Shown here piece by piece: positions 51,252-62,179 of a DNA stretch of 64,000 nt. The notes under the pieces are model-generated. The model saw only the letters and a list, made by a program, of their open reading frames with translations, searched no databases and had not been told where the DNA came from. Numbering within the stretch: position 1 is the stretch's first letter; every line of letters starts with the position of its first letter. Position numbers and translations under genes: made by a program. Origin of the DNA: Rhodoblastus sp. 17X3 (lineage in GTDB: Bacteria; Pseudomonadota; Alphaproteobacteria; Rhizobiales; Beijerinckiaceae); contig NZ_JASHHX010000001.1 of assembly GCF_030056575.1 (NCBI RefSeq), positions 62,001 through 126,000 on the forward strand. The letters are read 5' to 3'.

Positions 51252-53903
51252 CTAGTTTTCGGGCGGCCTTCTCGGCCGGAACACCAGCTTCTGATAGACG
51301 AGGCCGATCCCGATCAGCACCGCGCCGAGTCCGATGAAGGAAAAGGCCCGCTGCGCCCCAACCAGATGGGCGAGATCGAAAAAAAACACCTTCAGCACCG
51401 CGAGGACGATCACGGCCGCCGAGGCGACGCGCGCCTCCAGCGAATGGCGCAGCAGGCCATAGGCGAGCAGGGCCACGCCAAGGGCGAGCCAGACCGCCGA
51501 ATAGGCATATTGCTCGGTCGCGCTTGTGGCCTGATTCCAGCCGATCCACATGCCCTGAAACAGGCGGCGCGTCTCCAGCGTCGCATAGAGGAAAATCAGC
51601 AGCAGCGCCATCAGCCGCGCCATGCGCAGGAACCAAAGGGGGCGCGTGGTCCGGCATAGCTTGGCCAGCCCGGCGGCGGCCACCGCCGGCAAGGCGTAGC
51701 CGAGCAGCAGGCTGTTCAGCCAGCGTCCGCCGATGACCGGGCGCTGGCTGAAAAAGGGATTGCTCCACAGCGCAAGCGAAAGGCACGCAATCAGGGCCGA
51801 GACGACGCCAAAGCCGAGCGAAAAGAAGTACAGAACCGGGCTGCGGCGTCCGAGATCGAGCCGCGACAGCACCAGCGAAAATCCCATCGCGCTGACGGCG
51901 TAGAGTCCGTTTTCCGCCAGGCTCGAATCCTCCACGAAGAGATCGCCGCCATGCAGCGCGTGGCGGATCTGGAAAAAGACCAGCAAGGCGGAAAAGACGA
52001 TGGCCAAGGCTTCGGCGATCTGGGTCGGGCGATCCTCGCCGCCATTGCGCGCGAGCAGCTGCGCCGCCAGACCAAAAGACAAGGCCGGAACGCCATAGCC
52101 GAACAGCAGCCAGTTGAAGATCAAATTTGTCCCGAGCTCGGCGTCGACGATGCGCGGGTCCCACGCGAGCCGGGCGGCGATGACGAAGCCCATGGCGGCG
52201 ACGGCTCGCCGCAGGGCGGGGACGCCAAGACGCGATTCGACATAGGCTGCGCCAAGGGCGGAAAGCGACAGCGCCACGGTGAGCATGCCGCGATCGAGCG
52301 TGAAGGTCAGGCCGAGCGCAAGCGCGGCGAGGGTCGCGCTGGCCATGACGCCCAGGGCGAGGCGGTCGTTCGAGCCTTCCGCGTCGCGCCGGCGGAAGGC
52401 CTGCGCGAAGGCAAGAAAGGCCAGCGCAAGAGCGAGGGCGACGAGGCCGAGCGGCAGGCTCGTCGCGGCCCAGGTCAGCCGCAGGTAAACGATGCAAAGA
52501 ATGGCGAGCGGGGTTAGCGCGGCGGTCGCGGCGAGGACCAGCGCCGCGAATTTCGGGATTTCCACGCGCCGCCACAGGCTGTGGCCGGCGAGCCCGGCGA
52601 CCGCCGCCGCGCAGAGCGCCGCGAACAGCTGGAAGCGGACGGGCAGGGCGGGCGGCGCCTCGGCAAGGTCGAAATTGGGCGTGTCTGTCGGCCAGAGCGC
52701 CAGCAGCCAGAAGGCGACCGCGCCCGCCCCCGCCAACAGGCCGGGCGCAAGCCAGGGCCGCGCCGAGCCGCTGGCCGCGAGCAAACCGACGACGCCCAGC
52801 GCGCCGAACAGCCAGAAATTGTCGAAGTCGCCGCGATTGGCGCAGAAGGATAGGGTCAGGCTGGCGACAAAGGCGATGCCGAGCGGCCCCGCATGGGCGA
52901 GGGCGAGACGCCGGCGCGGGCTTGCCGTCAGGGCCGCGCGGTCCAGCGCGAAAGCGAAACAGGCCAAAGCCATTTGAACGACGAAATGCAGTTCGGCGGC
53001 CTGGGGAAAATCCGGCTGTCGGCCAGCGGCGAGGGCAAGGCCCCAGAGCGCGGCGCCGATGGCGCAGGAGACGGCGAGCCATGCCCATTGCCGCAGCCGC
53101 GCCAGCCCGTAAGCGGACGCCGCGACGACGCCGAGATAGATCAGCAGCGGCCATGGGGTCGGGTCGGGCGTGGCGATCAGAAGCGGCGCGGCGAGGGCGC
53201 CGACCAGCCCGAAGCCTGCGATGGCGGGGCCATGCCACACGGCCGCGAACATGGTTGCGAGCCCGGCGGCGCCCAGCGCGACAAAGGCGAAGCCAGGACC
53301 GATAAAGCCATAGAGCGCATAGGCGGCGTAGATCGCGCCGAAGCCGGCGGTCGCGCCGGCGGCGGTCAGCACGGCGGGGGTGGGCGTCGCCTCGCCAGCG
53401 CTTTTTTCGCGCCGGCGTAGAAATTCCCCAGCGCTTGTCAGCGCCGCCGCAAAGGCGAGCCCGAGCAGCACGCGGGCGGCGGGGCCGAACAGGCCCTGTT
53501 CGATGGCGAAGCGCACCAGCAGCAGGCCGCCGAGCGCCAGAGCGATGCCGCCGACATAAACCACCCAGCGCGTGCCGATGGCCTCTTCGAGCGAGGCGGC
53601 GGGGCGCGGCGCGGGCGCGAAAAGGGGCTGTTCGGCCTGTGGCGGAACCGGTTCTTGCGGCGGATTTTCATGCAGCGGCTCGACCGGCGCGTCCAATTCC
53701 GGTCTGGTTTCCGTGGCGGCCGCCTGCGACTGGGCTGGCGCCGCCTGCGGCGGCTGGGCGGGCGGAAAGGCGCGCAGGGCCTGCAATTCCGCCTGCAAGG
53801 CGCGCAGGGCGCGCTCCATGCGGTCCATCCGGCCGCGCGCGTCCAGCGCAAGGAAGAATCCCAACGCGCCCAGTAGCGTCAGCAGGCCGGCGACTAAACT
53901 CAT
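51252..53903 (-). CDS. DUF2339 polytopic membrane protein
   Basis: The 883-residue protein has an N-terminal helix (MSLVAGLLTLLGALGFFLAL), a short coiled segment (RMDRMERALRALQAEL), a Pro/Ala-rich linker to about residue 115, and then more than 20 hydrophobic segments to the C-terminus. IGTRWVVYVGGIALALGGL and FGLVGALAAPLL are typical of DUF2339. Its function is unknown. ATG 53903 is preferred; the in-frame ATG at 54056 would add a basic leader and overlap the SRAP gene. Confidence 0.85.
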   Translation of the reverse strand: MSLVAGLLTLLGALGFFLALDARGRMDRMERALRALQAELQALRAFPPAQPPQAAPAQSQAAATETRPELDAPVEPLHENPPQEPVPPQAEQPLFAPAPRPAASLEEAIGTRWVVYVGGIALALGGLLLVRFAIEQGLFGPAARVLLGLAFAAALTSAGEFLRRREKSAGEATPTPAVLTAAGATAGFGAIYAAYALYGFIGPGFAFVALGAAGLATMFAAVWHGPAIAGFGLVGALAAPLLIATPDPTPWPLLIYLGVVAASAYGLARLRQWAWLAVSCAIGAALWGLALAAGRQPDFPQAAELHFVVQMALACFAFALDRAALTASPRRRLALAHAGPLGIAFVASLTLSFCANRGDFDNFWLFGALGVVGLLAASGSARPWLAPGLLAGAGAVAFWLLALWPTDTPNFDLAEAPPALPVRFQLFAALCAAAVAGLAGHSLWRRVEIPKFAALVLAATAALTPLAILCIVYLRLTWAATSLPLGLVALALALAFLAFAQAFRRRDAEGSNDRLALGVMASATLAALALGLTFTLDRGMLTVALSLSALGAAYVESRLGVPALRRAVAAMGFVIAARLAWDPRIVDAELGTNLIFNWLLFGYGVPALSFGLAAQLLARNGGEDRPTQIAEALAIVFSALLVFFQIRHALHGGDLFVEDSSLAENGLYAVSAMGFSLVLSRLDLGRRSPVLYFFSLGFGVVSALIACLSLALWSNPFFSQRPVIGGRWLNSLLLGYALPAVAAAGLAKLCRTTRPLWFLRMARLMALLLIFLYATLETRRLFQGMWIGWNQATSATEQYAYSAVWLALGVALLAYGLLRHSLEARVASAAVIVLAVLKVFFFDLAHLVGAQRAFSFIGLGAVLIGIGLVYQKLVFRPRRPPEN

Positions 53904-53991
53904 GGACCCCAATCCGCGCAAAACGACCGAACGGCGCGATTGTCGGCGCCGCCGCTTTCCTTTTCTTACAATGCCCCGAGGAAACCGGAAG

Positions 53992-54696
53992 TTAAACCGG
54001 CTGCTGAACCTCCGGCCCGTCATTGGCGACGCGGCCGACCAGCGGCGAAATAGCAAAAAATTCGATGGCGTCTTCGTCGGCGGGACGCAGCAAGTTCAGA
54101 GGCGGGGGGAAGGTTTCGTCAGGGTTGAGCCAGGCGTCGTAATGTTCCGGCTCGATCACGGCAGGCATGCGGTCGTGGATCGCGACGGTCGCGCCATTGG
54201 CCATGGTGGTGACGATGCAGGCGGTGTCGATCTCGCCGCCGGAAGGGTCGGTGAAGGTTTCCCACAATCCTGCGAAGGCCATCAGGCCGCCGCCGCTCCG
54301 GCGCAGCAGAAAGGGCGTCTTCGGCAAGGGCTTTCCAGAGTTGGGCCTGCCGGAAACGGGCCCATTGGCGCGCCACTCGTACCAACAATCGGCGGGAACG
54401 AGGCAGCGCCGCCGCCGCAGGGCCGCGCGAAAACTCGGCTTTTCGGCCAGGGTTTCGGCGCGGGCGTTAATGAGCAGCGGGAATTTCTGCGGATCCTTGA
54501 CGAAGCCGGGCAAAAAACCCCAGCGCGCCAGCAGGAAATGCCGCGAGACGCCCAACGGTCCGCGCCGCGCCGTGATAATCGGGATGGGCTGGGTCGGCGC
54601 AATATTATAGCGCGGCGGAAAATTGGGTTGTTCCGCATAGCGGAAATGGGCGCGGACGGCCTCGGGCGGCGAGGTGATGGCGAAGCGACCGCACAT
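53992..54696 (-). CDS. SOS response-associated peptidase (SRAP/YedK)
   Basis: The 234-residue protein crosslinks to abasic sites in single-stranded DNA. The start at 54696 gives MCGRFAI, so Cys2 becomes the exposed catalytic N-terminus, as required in the family. Other conserved blocks are PRYNIAPTQPIP, LINARAETLAEKPSF, CLVPADCWYEW and IHDRMPAVI with its catalytic His. An upstream in-frame ATG at 54714 would block Cys2 and is rejected. Confidence 0.93.
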   Translation of the reverse strand: MCGRFAITSPPEAVRAHFRYAEQPNFPPRYNIAPTQPIPIITARRGPLGVSRHFLLARWGFLPGFVKDPQKFPLLINARAETLAEKPSFRAALRRRRCLVPADCWYEWRANGPVSGRPNSGKPLPKTPFLLRRSGGGLMAFAGLWETFTDPSGGEIDTACIVTTMANGATVAIHDRMPAVIEPEHYDAWLNPDETFPPPLNLLRPADEDAIEFFAISPLVGRVANDGPEVQQPV

Positions 54697-54713
54697 TTCT
54701 TTGCCCTTTCCCA

Positions 54714-54816
54714 TTGATCGCGACAGGTCGCGGTCAACGATCCCCTCGAGTCAGCTCGGCGGCGCAGTCGCGCCTGACCAGGTTTCAGAGGCTCTCGCTT
54801 GCGGGACCTGGCATTA
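54714..54816. repeat. Palindromic repeat element, copy C, downstream of gor
   Basis: TTGATCGCGA-cagg-TCGCGGTCAA (54714-54737) is followed by GATCCCCTCGAGTCAGCTCGG, the GGCGCAGTCGCGCCT segment shared with copy A, and an imperfect hairpin ending ACCTGGCATTA, which includes the gor stop codon. The 21-base core present in copy A is missing. Gene-end position and stop overlap are the same as in copy A. Confidence 0.75.
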
Positions 54817-56199
54817 CGCTTCGTCGCGGATGTAGCGCGCCGAGCGGGTGCGCAGGGTCACCAGTTCCTCGGCGGCCGAGGGATGCAGCGCCATGGTGGC
54901 GTCGAAATCGGCCTTTTTCGCGCCGAGCTTGAGCGAAATGGCGAGCAGCTGGACCATTTCGCCGGAATCCTCACCCAGAATATGCACGCCGAGCACGCGG
55001 TCGCTGTCGCCGTCCACGATGATCTTCATGATCACCCGCTCCGCGCCGCCCGTCAGCGTGGCCTTCATCGCGCGGAACGAGGTCTGGTAAATATCGACGC
55101 AGCGGAATTTCTCGCGCGCCTCGGCCTCGGTCATGCCCACCGTGCCGATTTCCGGCGTGGTGAAGACGGCGGTGGGAATGAAATGATAATCGACTTCCTG
55201 TTCGCTCCCGCCGAACAGGCGGTCGGCGAGCAGATGCCCCTCGCGGATGGCGATGGGCGTGAGATTGATGTGATCGGTCACGTCCCCGACAGCGTGGATC
55301 GACTCCACATTGGAAGTGTTGCGCGCGTCGACCTTGACCGCGCCGACCGAGTCGAGCGCGACGCCCGCCTTTTCCAGCCCCAGTCCCTGGGTATGCGGCT
55401 TGCGGCCGGTGGCGATGAGAATCTGGTCGGCCTCGATCGTCCCGCCGTCGGAAAGCGCGATCCGCAAGCCGTCGGCCGTCTTTTCGATCGCTGTCGGCAG
55501 CACGTCGTGCCGCAGCGCGATCCCGGCGTGGGTCATGCCGTCGCGCAGACCCTCGCGCATGGCCTGATCGAAGCCGCGCAGCACGTTGTCGGCGCGAAAT
55601 ATCTGTGTGACCTTGGCGCCGAGGCGCGCGAAAACGCAGGCGAACTCGACCGCGATATAGCCGCCGCCGATCACGACCAGACGTTTCGGGAATGTTGCGA
55701 GATCGAAAATCTCGTTCGAGCTGATGGCGTGCTCGAGTCCCGGAATTGTGGGATGGAAGGTTGGCGCGCCTCCGGTGGCGACCAGAATGTGCCGCGCCCG
55801 GATGACCCGGTCGCTGCGGGTCAGGCGCACCTCGTGGGGGCCGAGAACTTCCGCGCGTTCCTCGAAAACCTCGACGCCCGCCTTGCGCAGATTGGCCTCG
55901 TAAATGCCGGAGAGGCGCGAAATCTCCGCCTCCTTGGCCGCGACGAGCTTGCGCCAGTCGAACTCAGGCTCTTGCGGCAGGCGCCAGCCGAAGGCCGCGG
56001 CGTCGGCGAAATCATCGGCGAAGCGCGAGGCGTAGACATAGAGCTTTTTGGGAACGCAGCCGCGAATGACACAGGTTCCGCCGATGCGGAATTCCTCCGC
56101 GATCATGGCTTTCGCGCCGTGGCCCGCCGCGATGCGCGCGGCGCGCACGCCGCCCGACCCGGCGCCGATCACGAAAAGATCGGCTTCGAATTCGCTCAT
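54814..56199 (-). CDS. gor: Glutathione-disulfide reductase
   Basis: The 461-residue flavoenzyme reduces oxidised glutathione with NADPH. FAD-binding GAGSGGVRAARIA is followed by the redox disulfide GTCVIRGCVPKK (CxxxxC), the pyridine nucleotide motif GGGYIAVEFA with downstream Arg, and the C-terminal HPSAAEELVTLRT with the proton-relay His and Glu. Length is normal. rpiA lies upstream with a 30-base gap, so the two are probably co-transcribed. Confidence 0.95.
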   Translation of the reverse strand: MSEFEADLFVIGAGSGGVRAARIAAGHGAKAMIAEEFRIGGTCVIRGCVPKKLYVYASRFADDFADAAAFGWRLPQEPEFDWRKLVAAKEAEISRLSGIYEANLRKAGVEVFEERAEVLGPHEVRLTRSDRVIRARHILVATGGAPTFHPTIPGLEHAISSNEIFDLATFPKRLVVIGGGYIAVEFACVFARLGAKVTQIFRADNVLRGFDQAMREGLRDGMTHAGIALRHDVLPTAIEKTADGLRIALSDGGTIEADQILIATGRKPHTQGLGLEKAGVALDSVGAVKVDARNTSNVESIHAVGDVTDHINLTPIAIREGHLLADRLFGGSEQEVDYHFIPTAVFTTPEIGTVGMTEAEAREKFRCVDIYQTSFRAMKATLTGGAERVIMKIIVDGDSDRVLGVHILGEDSGEMVQLLAISLKLGAKKADFDATMALHPSAAEELVTLRTRSARYIRDEA

Positions 56200-56229
56200 C
56201 GGCGCAGGCTCCTTCCAGATTTCAGCGTC

Positions 56230-56943
56230 TCAGCCTTCGAGTTGGCCGACGACGCGTATTCCGCTCACATCGGCGACGATCACCACGCTCGCAAGGCCGA
56301 TGAATAATCCGTGTTCGACCACGCCGGGAATGGCGTTGAGCGCGCGCGCGAGCGCGTCGGGGTCGGGGATGAGGCGGAAATCGCAATCGAAGATCGGATG
56401 GCCGCCATCGGTGAGGTAGTCCTTGTCTTCGGCGACCTTGCGCTGCACGACCGGCCCGGGGCAGCCGCAGGCGCGGGCGGCATCCTCAATGTGGCGGCGG
56501 GTCGCGACGAGGCCGAAACGATCAACCTCGACGGGCAATTTGAACTTGCCGAGATGGGCGACCTCCTTGCTCGCGTCGGTGATGACGATCATGCGCTTCG
56601 AGGCCGCCGCAACGATCTTTTCCCGCAGCAGCGCACCGCCGCCGCCCTTGACGAGGCGCAAGGCCGAATCGAATTCGTCGGCGCCGTCGACAGTCAGGTC
56701 GAGTTCCGGCGTCTCATCGAGCGTCGAGAGGCGAAGCCCCCAGCCTTCGGCCTGAGCGCGGGTGCGCTCGGAGGTCGGCACGCAGGTCACGTCGAGGCCT
56801 TCGCGGGCCTTTTCGCCGATGCAGTCGACGAAATGAGCGGCGGTCGAGCCGGTGCCAAGGCCGAGCTTCATGCCGGAGCGCACCAGGGCGGCGGCGCGTT
56901 CGGCGGCCTGCCGTTTCAGCAATTCAATGGGTGAATGGTCCAT
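56230..56943 (-). CDS. rpiA: Ribose-5-phosphate isomerase A
   Basis: The 237-residue enzyme interconverts ribose-5-phosphate and ribulose-5-phosphate. [24 protein letters not shown] and [14 protein letters not shown] are the conserved substrate-binding and catalytic blocks. I chose ATG 56943; the frame is open further upstream to 57132, but that would overlap the divergent SDR gene. It supplies the pentose phosphate step next to gor. Confidence 0.95.
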   Translation of the reverse strand: MDHSPIELLKRQAAERAAALVRSGMKLGLGTGSTAAHFVDCIGEKAREGLDVTCVPTSERTRAQAEGWGLRLSTLDETPELDLTVDGADEFDSALRLVKGGGGALLREKIVAAASKRMIVITDASKEVAHLGKFKLPVEVDRFGLVATRRHIEDAARACGCPGPVVQRKVAEDKDYLTDGGHPIFDCDFRLIPDPDALARALNAIPGVVEHGLFIGLASVVIVADVSGIRVVGQLEG

Positions 56944-57064
56944 GGCGGGCTCCGGAAATTCCACGCTTTCCGCGATAGCGGCATTGGCGAAGAAAGGCAA
57001 TCCGCTCGCTTGCAACCGGCGCCCGGACCCCTGATCTATGCCGAAGCAGCGCGGGAGTCTTGTC

Positions 57065-57808
57065 ATGAGAATGACTGGCAACACAATTTTCATCACAGGC
57101 GGCGGATCAGGCATCGGCAAGGGACTCGCCAAGGCTTTTCACGCCCGGGGCAATAAGGTGATTGTCGCCGGGCGGCGCAAGGCGCCTTTGCTGGCGCTGA
57201 CGCAAACGCATGCGGGCATGGATTTCTGCGAACTCGATTTGCGCGATCCTCTCGCGGTCGCTGAGGCCGCCGATTGGCTGGTCATGACCCATCCGGACGT
57301 CAATGTCCTGATCAACAACGCCGGGATCATGGCGGGCGACAAGACCGGCGCTTTCATGGACGACGACCTTACGCGCGCCATCGTCGAGACCAACCTGCTC
57401 GGTCCCATCCGCATGACCTCGGCTCTGGTCGAGCATCTGAAAACCCGGCCCTATGCGGCGGTGGTCAATGTCACATCGGGGCTGGCCTTCACCCCGCTGG
57501 CCCATTCGGCGGTCTATTCCGCGACCAAGGCGGCGCTGCATTCCTGGACCCTATCGCTGCGCATCAGGCTCAGGGGCGGGTCCGTGCGCGTGCTGGAGCT
57601 GGTCCCGCCCTGGGTGCGCACGGACCCGATTGGCTCGCGCGACGAGCCGCGCGCCATGCCGCTGGATCAATTCATCGCGGAGGCGATGGAGAAATTTGCG
57701 ACCGGATTGGATGAAATTCTGGTCGATAGGGTGCGCATGTTGCGCGACAATCCGGGTCCCGATGAATGGGCCTTTGTCGAGGAATTCAACAGCCGCCGCG
57801 CGAATTGA
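57065..57808 (+). CDS. Short-chain dehydrogenase/reductase, DltE-like
   Basis: The 247-residue oxidoreductase has the cofactor loop [20 protein letters not shown], the catalytic Ser region NVTSGLAF, and YSATKAAL with Tyr and Lys. The pattern of the C-terminal half ([10 protein letters not shown]) resembles DltE-like SDRs. The real substrate is unknown. GGGAG eight bases before ATG 57065 supports the start; ATG 57071 is an alternative. It is divergent from rpiA. Confidence 0.88.
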   Translation: MRMTGNTIFITGGGSGIGKGLAKAFHARGNKVIVAGRRKAPLLALTQTHAGMDFCELDLRDPLAVAEAADWLVMTHPDVNVLINNAGIMAGDKTGAFMDDDLTRAIVETNLLGPIRMTSALVEHLKTRPYAAVVNVTSGLAFTPLAHSAVYSATKAALHSWTLSLRIRLRGGSVRVLELVPPWVRTDPIGSRDEPRAMPLDQFIAEAMEKFATGLDEILVDRVRMLRDNPGPDEWAFVEEFNSRRAN

Positions 57809-57829
57809 CGCGCTCGGGCGACTCGCGCA

Positions 57830-59017
57830 TCAGGCGAAATAGGCGTCGATGATTCGCGCGTAAATCCGGGTCAGTCCGTCGATGTCCGAGACGGCCACGC
57901 GCTCGTCGATCTGATGCATGGTCTTGCCGACCAGCCCGAACTCCACCACCGGCCCATATTGCGAGATGAAGCGGGCGTCGGAGGTCCCCCCCGAGGTCGA
58001 GAATTCCGGCCGGCGTCCCGTCTCGGCCTCGATAGCCTTCGCCACCTTTTCCGTGAACTCTCCCGGCTTTGTGACGAAGGATACGGCGTTGCAGGGGTCG
58101 AAGCCCAGCTCGAATTGTTCCGCCGGCCGCGCGGTCAGAAGGCGGCGGCGAATCTCGGTTTCAAGCGTCTGCGGCGTCCAGAGATCGTTGAAGCGGATGT
58201 TGAACCGCACCCGCGCCGCGCCGGGAATGACGTTGGTCGCCTCATTGCCGATGTCGATCGAGGTGATTTCGAGATTGGAAGCGTCGAACCAGTCCGTGCC
58301 CTTGTCGAGCGGCTCGCCCTTGAGCGCGGCGCAGAGCGCCAGAAGATGCGGGACCGGATTGTCGGCGCGATGCGGATAGGCGACATGGCCCTGCTTGCCA
58401 CGCACGACGAGCCGCCCATTGAGCGAGCCGCGTCGGCCGATCTTGATCATGTCGCCGAGGTCCTGGGCGTTGGTCGGCTCGCCGACGACGCAATGGTCAA
58501 AGCTTTCGCCGCGCTCGGCCAGCCATTGCAGCATCTTCACCGTGCCATTGATGGCCGGGCCTTCCTCGTCGCCGGTGATGAGAAAGCCGATCGAGCCCTT
58601 TTTGGGCGCGCCATGCTGTTCGAGATGGCGAAATGCGGCGGCGGCGAAGGCGGCGATGCCGCCCTTCATGTCGGCGGCGCCGCGCCCGTAAAGCTCGCCC
58701 TCAATGATTTCGCCCGCGAAGGGATCGACGCTCCATTTGGCGGAATCGCCTGGCGGCACCACGTCCGTATGGCCGGCGAAGAGAAGGAAGGGCGCGCTGT
58801 CGCCGACGCGCGCGTAGAGATTGTCGATATCCGGCGTGCCGGCTTCGGAAAAGGGCAGGCGGTGGGTCTTGAAACCGGCGGCGTCGAGTCGGGCCTGCAG
58901 GATGTCGAGCGCGCCGGCGTCGGCGGGCGTGACCGAGGGGCGGCGAATCAGGTCGCGGGTGAGGGCCACGCTCGGACTGGTCTCGCCGTCCAAATCGCCG
59001 TCCAAATCGCCGTCCAT
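57830..59017 (-). CDS. dapE: Succinyl-diaminopimelate desuccinylase
   Basis: The 395-residue M20 metalloenzyme acts in lysine and peptidoglycan precursor synthesis. [14 protein letters not shown] holds the metal-binding His and Asp, [11 protein letters not shown] the bridging Asp, and [11 protein letters not shown] the catalytic Glu. The first 14 residues ([11 protein letters not shown]) are encoded by a 12-base tandem repeat and precede the normal start of the domain at [11 protein letters not shown]. The DUF805 gene is 13 bases upstream. Confidence 0.95.
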   Translation of the reverse strand: MDGDLDGDLDGETSPSVALTRDLIRRPSVTPADAGALDILQARLDAAGFKTHRLPFSEAGTPDIDNLYARVGDSAPFLLFAGHTDVVPPGDSAKWSVDPFAGEIIEGELYGRGAADMKGGIAAFAAAAFRHLEQHGAPKKGSIGFLITGDEEGPAINGTVKMLQWLAERGESFDHCVVGEPTNAQDLGDMIKIGRRGSLNGRLVVRGKQGHVAYPHRADNPVPHLLALCAALKGEPLDKGTDWFDASNLEITSIDIGNEATNVIPGAARVRFNIRFNDLWTPQTLETEIRRRLLTARPAEQFELGFDPCNAVSFVTKPGEFTEKVAKAIEAETGRRPEFSTSGGTSDARFISQYGPVVEFGLVGKTMHQIDERVAVSDIDGLTRIYARIIDAYFA

Positions 59018-59020
59018 GTC
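58985..59020. repeat. 12-bp tandem repeat over the dapE start
   Basis: The plus-strand unit GCCGTCCAAATC occurs twice, followed by GCCGTCCATGTC. It encodes the Asp-Gly-Asp-Leu repeat at the DapE N-terminus and keeps the frame if copy number changes. Confidence 0.8.
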
Positions 59021-59030
59021 ACATCCTTGC

Positions 59031-59489
59031 TCAGTCCGGGCGCAGGGCCAGTTCGTAAAATTGCGCGGCGAAGGCCGCCAGCGCCACCAGAAGAACCAGC
59101 CAGGGCGCGAAGGCGGGCATCAGGCCGAACAGATTGGGCTGCGCCCAGAACGCCGCGCCCGCCGCGAAAGCCGCGAACGGCCAGACGCTGGCCCAGCCGG
59201 GGCCGTAGCCTCGCGCGCGAAAGCGCTTGGCGGAAAGATTATACTGGCTGATCTGGGCCAGCAGAACCAGGCTCGCGTAAAGCAGCAGATAGAAAAAGGC
59301 GAGGAACGCCTTGAGGTCGAACAGGCCTTGCACCGCAAGGTCGCGATGAGTCCACGAACCCATCGCCGCCCAGACGCCGGCGAGGACCAGGCAGAGCCCG
59401 GTCAGCGCCAGGGTCCAGCGGCGCCAGACCGCCGCGGAAATCGTCCCTTCGGAATTGCGGAAGAGGAAGCTGAATTCAGCCTGATCCAT
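59031..59489 (-). CDS. DUF805-like integral membrane protein
   Basis: The 152-residue protein begins [20 protein letters not shown], has about four hydrophobic segments and the typical DUF805 block [19 protein letters not shown]. Function is unknown. The ATG overlaps the dapD stop by one base (TGATG), and dapE starts 13 bases after its end, so it lies inside a lysine-biosynthesis operon. Confidence 0.72.
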   Translation of the reverse strand: MDQAEFSFLFRNSEGTISAAVWRRWTLALTGLCLVLAGVWAAMGSWTHRDLAVQGLFDLKAFLAFFYLLLYASLVLLAQISQYNLSAKRFRARGYGPGWASVWPFAAFAAGAAFWAQPNLFGLMPAFAPWLVLLVALAAFAAQFYELALRPD

Positions 59490-60343
59490 CAGTCGCGCAA
59501 CAGCTCGTTGATGCCGGTCTTGGAGCGGGTCTGCGCGTCCACCGTCTTGACGATGACGGCGCAATAGGTCGAGGGGCCGGGCGTTCCGTCCGGCAGCGGC
59601 TTGCCGGGCAGGTTGCCGGAAACAACCACGGAATAAGGCGGGACATAGCCGACATGGACCTCGCCGGTCGCGCGGTTCACGATCTTGGTCGAGGCGCCGA
59701 TATAGACGCCCATGGCCAGCACCGCGCCCTCGCCGACGACGACGCCTTCCACCACTTCGGAGCGCGCGCCGATGAAGCAATTGTCCTCGATGATCGTCGG
59801 GCCGGCCTGCAGCGGCTCCAGCACGCCGCCGATGCCGACGCCGCCCGACAGATGCACGTTCTTGCCGATCTGGGCGCAGGAGCCGACCGTCGCCCAGCTG
59901 TCGACCATGGTGGCGGTGTCCACATAGGCGCCGAGATTGACGAAGCTCGGCATCAGGATCACGCCGGGGGCGATATAGGCCGAGCGGCGGACGAAACAGC
60001 CGGGCACGGAGCGGAAGCCCGCGGCGGCGTGGTCCTTGGCGCCCCAGCCGTCGAATTTCGAGGGAACCTTGTCAAACCAGGTCGCGCCATAGGGGCCGCC
60101 GGGAATGACATGCATGTCGTTGAGGCGGAAGGACAGCAGCACGGCTTTCTTGAGCCACTGGTTGACCTTCCAGCTGTCGGGGCCGGTCTTGCCGGGGATT
60201 TTCTCCGCCACGCGCGCCTTGCCGGCGTCGAGCAGGTGCAGCGCCGATTCGACGGCCTGGCGCACGTCGCCCGTGGTCTGGGGCGTGATGTTGGCGCGAT
60301 CCTCGAAAGCGGCGTCGATGATGGTCGCGAGCGCGTGCGGCAT
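59489..60343 (-). CDS. dapD: 2,3,4,5-tetrahydropyridine-2,6-dicarboxylate N-succinyltransferase
   Basis: The 284-residue trimeric left-handed beta-helix enzyme precedes DapE in the succinylase branch of lysine synthesis. [52 protein letters not shown] and [16 protein letters not shown] are conserved. AGGGGA six bases before ATG 60343 supports this start over 60418, which would overlap the upstream transporter gene. Confidence 0.96.
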   Translation of the reverse strand: MPHALATIIDAAFEDRANITPQTTGDVRQAVESALHLLDAGKARVAEKIPGKTGPDSWKVNQWLKKAVLLSFRLNDMHVIPGGPYGATWFDKVPSKFDGWGAKDHAAAGFRSVPGCFVRRSAYIAPGVILMPSFVNLGAYVDTATMVDSWATVGSCAQIGKNVHLSGGVGIGGVLEPLQAGPTIIEDNCFIGARSEVVEGVVVGEGAVLAMGVYIGASTKIVNRATGEVHVGYVPPYSVVVSGNLPGKPLPDGTPGPSTYCAVIVKTVDAQTRSKTGINELLRD

Positions 60344-60414
60344 GAGCGTTCCCCTTTGAAAATTTGTTGCGCTGGTTTCGGGTTTTGGCGCGGAGAAGTC
60401 AAGGCTGCGCCGGA

Positions 60415-61401
60415 TCAAGCCATGACAATGCCCGTTTGTTTCGCCTTGCTCTCGGGTTCGACATGGATGTTGATCAGCGCGCCCGGAAACTCCGCTGTCA
60501 GCGCGTCCTCGATCCGGTCGCAGATGTCATGCGCCGCGCCGACCGTCATGGCCGAGGAAACGATGAGATGGAAATCGATGAAGGTGGCCTTGCCGGCGTG
60601 GCGTGTCCGCAGGGCGTGCGCTTCGATCGAGCCCGCGCCGCTGCTGGCGATGATTTCCCTGATGCGCGAAAGCTCTTCCGCCGGCGCCGCCTCGTCCATC
60701 AGGGCGCTGACATTGTCCCTCACCACGCCTCCTCCGCTCCACAGGACGTGCAAAGCGACAAGGCCGGCGAGCGCCGGATCGAGCCATTCGATCCCCGTCA
60801 CGACGACCAGCGCGACGCCCGCCAGCACCCCGAGCGAGGTGACCACATCGGACATAAGATGCTTGCCGTCGGCCTTCAGCGCGGCTGAGCGATGCGCGCG
60901 GCCCTGCAGCACGAGAAAACGGCTCCACAACCCATTGAGCAGGGTGGCGCCCATGCTGACCGCGAGGCCTGCGCCGGGCGCCTCGATCGCCCGGGGCGTC
61001 AGGAAGCCCAGATAGGCCTCGTGCATGATCGCCAGCGCGGCCAGGATGATGAGGACGCCCACCGCAACGGCGGAAAGATATTCGGCCTTGTGGTGCCCAT
61101 AGGGATGCTCGTCGTCCGGGGGCTGGGCGGCGATGCGAATGGCGACAATCGCCGCCAGGGCCGTGGCGACATTGATAATGCTTTCAAGCGCGTCCGAGTA
61201 AAGCGCGATGCTGCCCGTCAGCAGAAAAGCGACATATTTCACGCCGAGCACGACGACGCTCACGCCAAGGCTGCCGACGGCGATCTGATTGAGGCTCAGG
61301 ACAGGGAACTTCAAGGCGTCTCCGGCGCTTTCAACGCGCGCGCCGCGGCGCGCGGCTTGAGGCTGCTGCGATTGAATTCGCTGCAGGATCGGGCGGATCA
61401 T
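60415..61401 (-). CDS. Cation diffusion facilitator family transporter
   Basis: The 328-residue membrane protein exports divalent metals, probably Zn or Fe, by proton antiport. It has six hydrophobic segments, the metal-site helices [15 protein letters not shown] (DxxxD) and [13 protein letters not shown] (HxxxD), the loop [13 protein letters not shown] and a C-terminal cytoplasmic domain with [18 protein letters not shown]. The metal cannot be told. It lies upstream of dapD by about 70 bases. Confidence 0.92.
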   Translation of the reverse strand: MIRPILQRIQSQQPQAARRGARVESAGDALKFPVLSLNQIAVGSLGVSVVVLGVKYVAFLLTGSIALYSDALESIINVATALAAIVAIRIAAQPPDDEHPYGHHKAEYLSAVAVGVLIILAALAIMHEAYLGFLTPRAIEAPGAGLAVSMGATLLNGLWSRFLVLQGRAHRSAALKADGKHLMSDVVTSLGVLAGVALVVVTGIEWLDPALAGLVALHVLWSGGGVVRDNVSALMDEAAPAEELSRIREIIASSGAGSIEAHALRTRHAGKATFIDFHLIVSSAMTVGAAHDICDRIEDALTAEFPGALINIHVEPESKAKQTGIVMA

Positions 61402-61450
61402 ATCCGAGACGACGCCCGCCGCAAAATTTTCGGGCGTTTCGCGCGCGGCG

Positions 61451-62179
61451 TCAGATCAGCCGGTTCAAAAAATCCACGAGATCCTCGGTGACGAAATCCA
61501 CATGCGGCGGCGTGTCATCGTGCTTTTCCCAGTCTTCGCGGTGGTCTTCCGCGCCCTGTTTCGGGCGCACCAGCACCGTCAGCATGCCCGAGGCGTGGGG
61601 CGCGGCGAGGTTGTGGACGATGTCCTCGAACATGGCGGCGCGCGACGGATCGACGGAATGGCGCTCGAAAAAGCGCTGATAGGTCTGCAAGGCGGGCTTG
61701 GGCAGGTAGTCGCCATGCTCGATGGCGAACATGCCCTCGAACAAATGGTCGATTCCGAGCTGCTTCGCAGTGGCCAGCGCATGTCCGTGCGAGCCATTGG
61801 TGAGAATCAGCTTGCGGCCGGGCAGGGCCTCGATCGCCTGCGCCAGTTCGGGATTGGGGTCCAGCGACGAGCGGTCGATGTCATGGACGAAATGCAGGAA
61901 GTCGTCCGGCGCGACGTCATATTCGCGGATCAACCCCGCCAGCGTCGTGCCATAGACGCGGTAATAATGTTTCTGAAGCGCGCGCGCGGACTGGCCGTCG
62001 AGTCCGAGCAGCGCGATCATATAGGCGGTGATGCGGGCGTCGATGCGCGGCCACAGATCGCTGTCGGGCGGATAGAGCGTGTTGTCGAGATCGAAAACCC
62101 AGGTCTCGACCTTTCTGAACATCTCGACCCGGCGGAAATCCGCCAGGCGAGGCGCGCCTTGTTCGCTTCGATCGGTCAC
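61451..62179 (-). CDS. HAD-family pyrimidine 5'-nucleotidase
   Basis: The protein is 242 residues from GTG 62179, which overlaps the argB stop by four bases (GTGA); ATG 62122 (MFRKVETW) is the alternative. HAD motifs are [11 protein letters not shown] (nucleophile Asp), LTNGSHGHA and KPALQTYQ plus FEDIVHNL. The DNTLYPP signature marks the yeast Sdt1-like subgroup, which dephosphorylates UMP/CMP or pyridoxal phosphate-like substrates. Confidence 0.85.
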   Translation of the reverse strand: MTDRSEQGAPRLADFRRVEMFRKVETWVFDLDNTLYPPDSDLWPRIDARITAYMIALLGLDGQSARALQKHYYRVYGTTLAGLIREYDVAPDDFLHFVHDIDRSSLDPNPELAQAIEALPGRKLILTNGSHGHALATAKQLGIDHLFEGMFAIEHGDYLPKPALQTYQRFFERHSVDPSRAAMFEDIVHNLAAPHASGMLTVLVRPKQGAEDHREDWEKHDDTPPHVDFVTEDLVDFLNRLI

